From: Tubulanus polymorphus
Taxonomy: Eukaryota > Nemertea > Palaeonemertea > Tubulaniformes > Tubulanidae
Assembly: GCF_964204645.1 (NCBI RefSeq)
Contig: NC_134028.1
Coordinates: forward strand, 19,938,153 to 20,002,152
Direction: 5' to 3'
DNA length: 64,000 nt
Below are positions 57,604 to 64,000 of this stretch, piece after piece. The translations under genes were made by a program, and so were the position numbers. The notes below the pieces were generated by a model. It was not told the DNA's origin and made no database searches. It saw only the letters and a list, made by a program, of their open reading frames with translations. Position 1 is the stretch's first letter, and the number at the start of each line of letters is the position of its first letter.

Positions 57604-58220
57604 CTGAAAAATAAATCATGCGTCATCGGAGTGAGACCGATGCCAAATTTTTGGTATTTATCAAGTTGTCAGTTGGGACAAGTCCAAGAACATTTTCAAA
57701 TCCTCGTCGGAGTTGTTAGTATCAGTCGTCCAAACCGTGCTCATTAATTGGGCTTAGATCAGCCCAGTAATGTCGGGTCAAATGTCAACCCTGAACAAAG
57801 GGCTTACTTGATTTGGTAGGACGGGATATGGTTACGGATGATACCGGTATTGAAATCCTCAATGGATTACCACTGGATTACCTTTTCTCTCACTTTTTGT
57901 CTGGCAAGAAGGGATTCGTTCCTCGGTGGTATATTCGCTGCATCAAACGTTTGGTTCAGCGAATTCAAATCTGTTTATGTAAAATAAACAAGAAACGAAT
58001 AACAGATCTCCAATCCCTTATTATCAAAATGAATTTCATAATTCCAGTCGTATAAACGATATGAATGCTGCTAAAGATTCAACAGAAGAAAAACAAATGG
58101 CTCAAAACCTCCATATCCAACCGTGTCAATGTCGTGTTAGAATTTGAGGACACCCTAAAACTAATGCGATCCGTTTAATATTTAATAGGCTTTATGTGCC
58201 ATCGTGTAAAGAATGCTTAC

Positions 58221-61200
58221 AATCGTTGAACTGTGCATCATCACTGGCCGCTTCGTTATTCAGATAGCCGCCGTATAAACCAATGAACTGAGCGAATCCT
58301 GCAAGATTAGCTGCCGCCAATTGATCCTGAATCTTCGCTTCAACCACTGACCATTTAGACAGAGTATTGGCGATAGTTTTAGGCGTAGGTGGCAGCACCT
58401 GTAAAAGTATTAGGTGGTTTATATTGCTGGACTTACGAAAGCGCGGCTTTAAGATTTAGAAAACAACGTTGAAGTGGAATATATAAGAATTGCTATAATG
58501 CAGACCATGCCCGTGCAATCACATGCTGTCTTAAATTGTTACTAAGACACAAGCTATACACACGACCAAGCCACGTCGTATAGCTATTTTAACTAAATTA
58601 CTAAATAGTTTTAAAATCAATTAAATCCAAATATACATTTAAAATTGTGTTGCTTTTCCGGGATTTTCAATGGAATGAATGGCCAATCATGACGTACAAT
58701 GAACGTGTGATGACGTCATGTACAAACGATCTGTTTTCACCAACAAATCAGGTTTTTTATTTCATAAAAATCACGACGTACTTTGACTGAAAGGAACATA
58801 TCAGTAAGGGCACCCAGCCGGTCTAAACAACGCAATGTCACATTTAAGTGATAGTCATTAGACACTAAACCTGTCGGTAACATTGAGGGTTTTTCCATCG
58901 TCGCGTTGTTGCCTGAAATTGAATTGAAAACCTAAGTAAAATTACACTCCGAAATTACAATCTTAAAATCGTATGATAGATCTACAATACAATAACAGTC
59001 AGTATAATTGTCGGGATTGTAAATGATACTTGATTTTCAATTGTTTCTAATTCAAAAGAAAAATGTATTTTCGTGATGATTGCTACGACGCAGCCATTAT
59101 TTGACGTTTATATTGCTTGAACAATGTCGGTCATCAGCTTAAGTAACCACTGTCATTATATCAGAAGAATCTTTTTCGTGGAAAAAGTGTTTTAAATATC
59201 ATATCTCACCGTCGTAAATCCAAATGGGATCATCTGTAGGCTTTACCCTGTAAGCGATCTTGTACCGAAGTGGACCGTCCTGATCGCTACAATCCTTACT
59301 ACAGAAAACGTTAAACTCTGTACCGATTGCCGTTCCTTCAGGCGGATCCACACCGCAAATCCCTTCCTTCGGAGTATCGTTTATCTCGAACGGCAGACTG
59401 GCCTTTCCTATCGATGCAAAGAAAAACTAACAGGATCCGTTTTGAAGTTATATCTGAGGTCAACTAAGTTATCAGTTAAGATTCTCATGTTTGGAGTTGA
59501 AAATGACGTATTAAACCTCGTATAAATTTCCAATTACATGAACCAAACGTCCGCCGACTAGTTTGCTATCTCTTCCTAGGGCCTTCTAGACCGAAGATAC
59601 TAGCGGTCCAAGATTTCAATACAGACACCATTTCAAAAGGGCACAAGCAGATGCAAAAAAGGAACATTTAGGCCCTAAGAGAAAGACGTAGCTCTCTTAA
59701 ACTGATTTTGTTTTCTGATGAAGCTAGTGTGCAGTAGTGAATATCAGTATGTGGACGCTTCGGGAAATTAAATATTGACAGAGTCATTCATTTGGAAACC
59801 ATGATCATGCTGTTTTGGCGCCCTCTCATCATAGGTTATATGCCAGAAACTGACCTAAAGACAAAACCACAAATATCCATTCAGCCAAGCCGAATTAAAG
59901 TAAGATAGACACGATGATTTTATACCTTTGATTTTCGGGTTTGCTGTCCTCCACGACTGCACTAATAGCGCGTATCTCGCATCTTGATCGGTTCTCAAAT
60001 TGTTGAAATAGCCATCTACAGCTGGGTATATAGAAATGTAATCATGCGTGATACCAGTGGGCACTGATTTCGCCCAATCGTTTAGCGCAATTGTTTGGAA
60101 AAGGATTGTGTGACCTTGGATTTTCACTTTTCTCAACGTCCAGCTAAAATGCGATTTTTCATGTCAACATATATCCCACACGTATATGTACGTGAAAAAT
60201 CCCACAATAATTCAGCCAAATATCTAAAGCGATTAGCAAAACTCCTTCCGAATTGGTTCAGACGTACTGATGATTGCGAATAGTCTTTAGCCCAAACGTT
60301 GCTCAAATTGAGGGAAATTGTCCATCGAATGGTGGATAATTGTATTTACGCGACGAGAGACTGAGGACCACGCACTGGCGCCATCTATCACTAAACCTTC
60401 ACGTGCGCTCGCAGCTGTTCAATAGCCAATCGGATACCTTGCGCCTTAGTCTCTGCAGAGCTGCGTCATGATAGGTAGACGTGTTTTGAGCATTCGTTCT
60501 CGCGAAAATCCATCTTAGTCGTCGCATTTTACTTTGTTGGCGCCGACGAAGTAGGGGCCACTGTTATTTATCATGTGCGCTGTAACAACACAACTGTAAT
60601 ATACACTTCCATTCTAGAACTTATGACCTTTGGCTGAATTTATTATGGGATTTCTCCCGCATATTTATCTTATACGGATGTTGTGTATCTTCACGCCTTA
60701 TCCAGTTTGTTACCTATTACTTCGGATTATCTGGAAAACATCGAATGATTTGATTATCATTACCTATGATTGGAGAAGGGTCGTATAAACTTACTCGAAA
60801 CCGAAATCGCGAAGCCCCGGGAAATTTGTGATGGTCGTTCCTATTGAAAATCGGCTGCTGGGATTCATTTTAGTTTGACAGTTCGTAACACATCTAAAAA
60901 CAAAAACGATTACCAAAATTTACGCAAAGGTTTTGCAGAAATTACCGAAAATGTGTCTTGAAGTTTTTTTTGAGAAACGTCATCGATTCCGTACAGTTTA
61001 CATGTGTGATATCGAGGCCGTTTTTAGTTACTCGGAGTAGGGATTTTTTTCAAAAAAGTGGGAGAACGAAGGGAAAAAATAAAAATGAGCTATTTTGGAC
61101 GTTTTAAAACGGAAGGGAACGGAAATTCGTATTTAAAATAAAATTATTGTTTGAGTATTTTCCACACAAAACCTCGGAAGGACTGCATAAAATAAGCAAA

Positions 61201-64000
61201 AAGTTGTAATGAATTTGAATCAAATGTCGGAAGAAATAAATTTTTTCAAATCACGAGATCTAGAAATTAAGATGAATATAACTTTAGTAGATATATAATT
61301 ACAGAACAACAAATAGGATAAATCAAAGTATAATGAATTAGGAGCAAAAGAAATCATGAATACGATGAATTAGTAACTTGTGAAAGTTTCTAGATTTAAA
61401 ATCGAGGCTGATATGATGAAGCAATTATTTTGTTATTGAAAAAAAATTTAAAAAAAAACCCTTGTAATGAAAGGTTTAAAGCCTATTAATGTCAGATTTA
61501 GCCGCGTACGCTTGGGGATCTACGGCGGACAAGGTAGACGTCCTACGAAGGGGACTTAACTGTATTCGTACTACAAAGATAACACTTACATCATTTTGAT
61601 GTCAGGTGGGTCGCCGTTAACCACTGATACTGACTGCTCAAAATACGCTGCTCTCAGGCCGCCCCAAAACGGGTCATATTTCAGTACCATGAGTTTCAAC
61701 GTTAAGTTGAAAGCTTCGTTCCAGTTAGCGGTATCAACTACGAAGCTGGCCGTATCGATACGTTTGCCTTTTGCGTCATACATTAAACCTGCAGTTGTAA
61801 AAAGGGAATTCTAACTGTTCGTAGATAAGATACCAGTTCCATCGGTTTTCAAGGGTCGAAAGGACCAAACACACTAGATGTTATGGCCAGGATGGATTTT
61901 TAGAGAGAATTCGTTTTTTTGTTGTTGTTTTGGTGCGGGCGCCAAAACGGAGAACGGATTTCTTAAAAGGAAATTCGTCGTTTCTGCTGTTTTCATTATG
62001 AATTACAGTACACATTCATTCATTATGTACATACATTTTATATGTTCTAGATTCAATTCCTACCTGGATATTGTATTTCATCTGCGTATTTGACACATCC
62101 GACGGTGGTGAGTGGTCTACTGGACTGGCTGGCGCTGGCCGCATCTAATAACGGAGTCAAATCCCCTGGATTACACAACCTCCCTTCACTCATCACGTTA
62201 AAATACTGGTCATATGTGGCGAAAGTTTCGCAGTATTTTTTGCAATACCAATCGAATTTCAACTTCGACATGTCTCTATCCGGATCGTCGGGATCGTAGG
62301 TAGAATCACCGACGGACACCGTCACGTTAGCGAACCATTTCATAGTTGTCTCGTAGCCGCCTTTGATGTTGACGACTAACGGCGTTCTTATTACGAAAAT
62401 ATCACCAGACACAACCTTGAAAATACCCTGCTCTTCGTGCATGGATACGTTCAATTCCAGCCGATAGTTCCCGTACGAGAAAAACCGAGGCGCGAAGTAA
62501 ATCATACGCAAACTAGAAGACGATAGTACAGTACCGTTCAACTCGTCTTCGGTCATCTCGACGAACTCGCCGTTTTCCTGTTTGAAAATGGTCCAAGTGT
62601 AATTGGCGATTTTCGACGAAGTACAATTCAGAATCGGGACGGAATTTACGACGAGACTCTCCGATCGTAGCACGCCGAAGGCGCCTGGGTATCTTCGATA
62701 GTCCCCACAGTCAGGATATCGCATGTTCGCGCATACATCCGGGATTTGAAGAGTGACATTCGGGGGATAACACGGCCCGCGAGTAACCACTAAAGGGATC
62801 GGTAAAGTCCGACGACTAACGACGTTTACCGCGTCCAGTATAACGGAATAAAAAGCGGCCGTCATCATTTTCATTTTCGGCAACTGTATACCGTTGCTAT
62901 ATTGACTACGTTCATTGGCAGTGAAGAATTTCTTGCAATCAGGCGCTATAGCGGCTATTTTTGAACCGTGTTCGCCTCTCTGACAGGATGCGGCGTCGCC
63001 GTACATGTACTCCCGACAAGGCGTAGCAATTTTGAAATCTATATAATAGCAAGCTCCTTCGGCGTTATTTCCTAGTTTCAATGTCGCTGATATACTCGTA
63101 TTCCTGATAACGATTGGGTCCACGATTAGATTAATATCGCCCACGGGGTATCTCAGTTCTATGGTTTGCACCGGTGCTGTGGCAGCATTCAATACGTTTG
63201 AGGCCGAGAGCTCCACCGCGATCGTCTGCGGAGTGTTGAACACGTGTTCACTCGATGTTAGATTATTGTAGATGACGGCGTTGGTTTTTGCGCCGAATTT
63301 CCACGTTAAATGCATGTGCGAGCCCCAGTCGCGCGTGGCAATGCCATAGACTACATAACTAGTCGGGTAGGCATTCGGTTTACCGTTTAACATCCAGCCA
63401 CCGCGCAACTTGTCCGATCCAGGGATATAGGGATCGAGATACATGATCTTAAAGCCTAAGTTCACAATTTTTGCATATATGTTGGCCGTAATATTCAAAG
63501 ATTTCTGCGAGACAGCGTTGGTGAGGTTTGCCCGAACTTGGAATGGATTACCGTTTTTATAAACGTGTGGAATTTCTATCAAAACGCATCCACCAGCTAC
63601 TGTGCACAATGAAGGGCTTAAACTCCTTCTTTTCCTTCGACCGAGCGCGGCGTTTTGGCCGATCAATTCCGTTACATTTTCGCCGTCACCGAAATCAATC
63701 GCGCACGTTGAATTAGTCGGGAAAGGTTTATTTTCTGCCAGTTTCACTTGGAATTTTGCGTTGTAGGTGGCGCCTTGGGGTATTTCCTGGATCGGGGCGT
63801 TAGTTGTTGTAATGAAATGCAACCCCACGTGATCGATTGGGATTTGAATAACCATCGGGATGTTGTTCGTCGTTGATAACACACTGACGCTGTTAAAGGC
63901 CGTTACGTTGACGAGAAACTGGCCATCCGTTTGAAAAGCGTGTTGCACTTGCTTGAGTTTGCCGACTTCGGCGTCGACCGTTTCGTTCAATCCGTCTTGA
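58221..64000 (-). CDS. Polycystin-1-like protein: PKD repeats and REJ domain (5' end beyond window)
   Basis: Exons from the right edge: 64000-62064 (646 codons, open at the window edge), 61788-61590, 60893-60795, 60143-59926, 59407-59210, 58912-58782 and 58398-58221. All joints are in phase. The large exon contains PKD-repeat motifs (CAIDFGDGENVTE, HLTWKFGAK) and then the start of the REJ module (GDSTYDPDDPDRDMSKLKFD). Later exons continue REJ (EGICGVDPPEGTAIGTEF and CSKDCSDQDGPLRYKI). These extracellular modules bind carbohydrate or protein ligands and precede the GAIN domain in PKD1, PKD1L and PKDREJ proteins. The 58221 end is phase 1 but the next recognised exon begins in phase 0, so a small exon is probably missing between 58220 and 57604. 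Confidence 0.85.

Noticed and set aside
57813..58055. 80-codon plus-strand frame
   Set aside because: Antisense within a polycystin intron, with no recognisable domain or initiation context.

Overview
This window is nuclear DNA of an invertebrate animal. Genes are split by GT-AG introns, the DNA is AT-rich, and env-bearing Ty3/Gypsy elements lie next to a polycystin-1-like receptor gene and a GPI-type Ly6 gene. A marine lophotrochozoan is my best guess, but the sequence does not fix the phylum.

Left third (1-24.7 kb): a betaine-homocysteine S-methyltransferase (BHMT-like) gene on the plus strand. Its coding exon 4 is split by a 21.8-kb insertion flanked by a 4-bp target duplication (GAAT). 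Once the insertion and one target copy are removed, eight exons join in phase into 1110 nt (369 codons plus stop). The insertion is a plus-strand LTR retrotransposon (element 1, 600-bp LTRs) carrying gag, pol with a C-terminal chromodomain and a broken F-type env. A second complete LTR element on the minus strand (element 2, 425-bp LTRs, duplication ATAG) lies inside that env. Both LTR pairs look identical by eye, so both insertions look recent. Element 1 also holds a PIF/Harbinger-like MITE and an antisense, multi-exon gene candidate.

Middle (24.7-38.1 kb): a mosaic of inverted and direct duplications holds three copies of a two-exon gene for a small secreted basic peptide. One copy looks intact, one intact but diverged, and one is broken. 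Around them are 20/40-bp minisatellites and a 216-bp inverted repeat with hammerhead-ribozyme-like cores. A third, heavily deleted env-bearing Ty3 element (element 3, 314-bp LTRs) follows at 35.5-38.1 kb.

Right (40.1-64.0 kb): a four-exon Ly6/three-finger GPI-anchored protein gene on the minus strand is followed by the 3' part of a large polycystin-1-like gene, also minus. At least 34 exons can be placed; the 5' end lies beyond the window. They encode PKD repeats, REJ, a GAIN/GPS region with a mucin-like insert, PLAT, 11 membrane spans with the polycystin (TOP) domain, and a C-terminal coiled coil. One of its introns carries four 154-bp tandem units, each with a CTCF-like motif.

Novelty candidates: (1) chromodomain integrases linked to F-type env genes in three distinct elements, which use different gag-pol recoding strategies (in-frame UAG versus a -1 slip site) but the same env splicing layout; (2) an antisense spliced gene inside element 1; (3) a small secreted peptide family with a relocated cysteine; (4) a tandem CTCF-like array; (5) a hammerhead-like palindrome.
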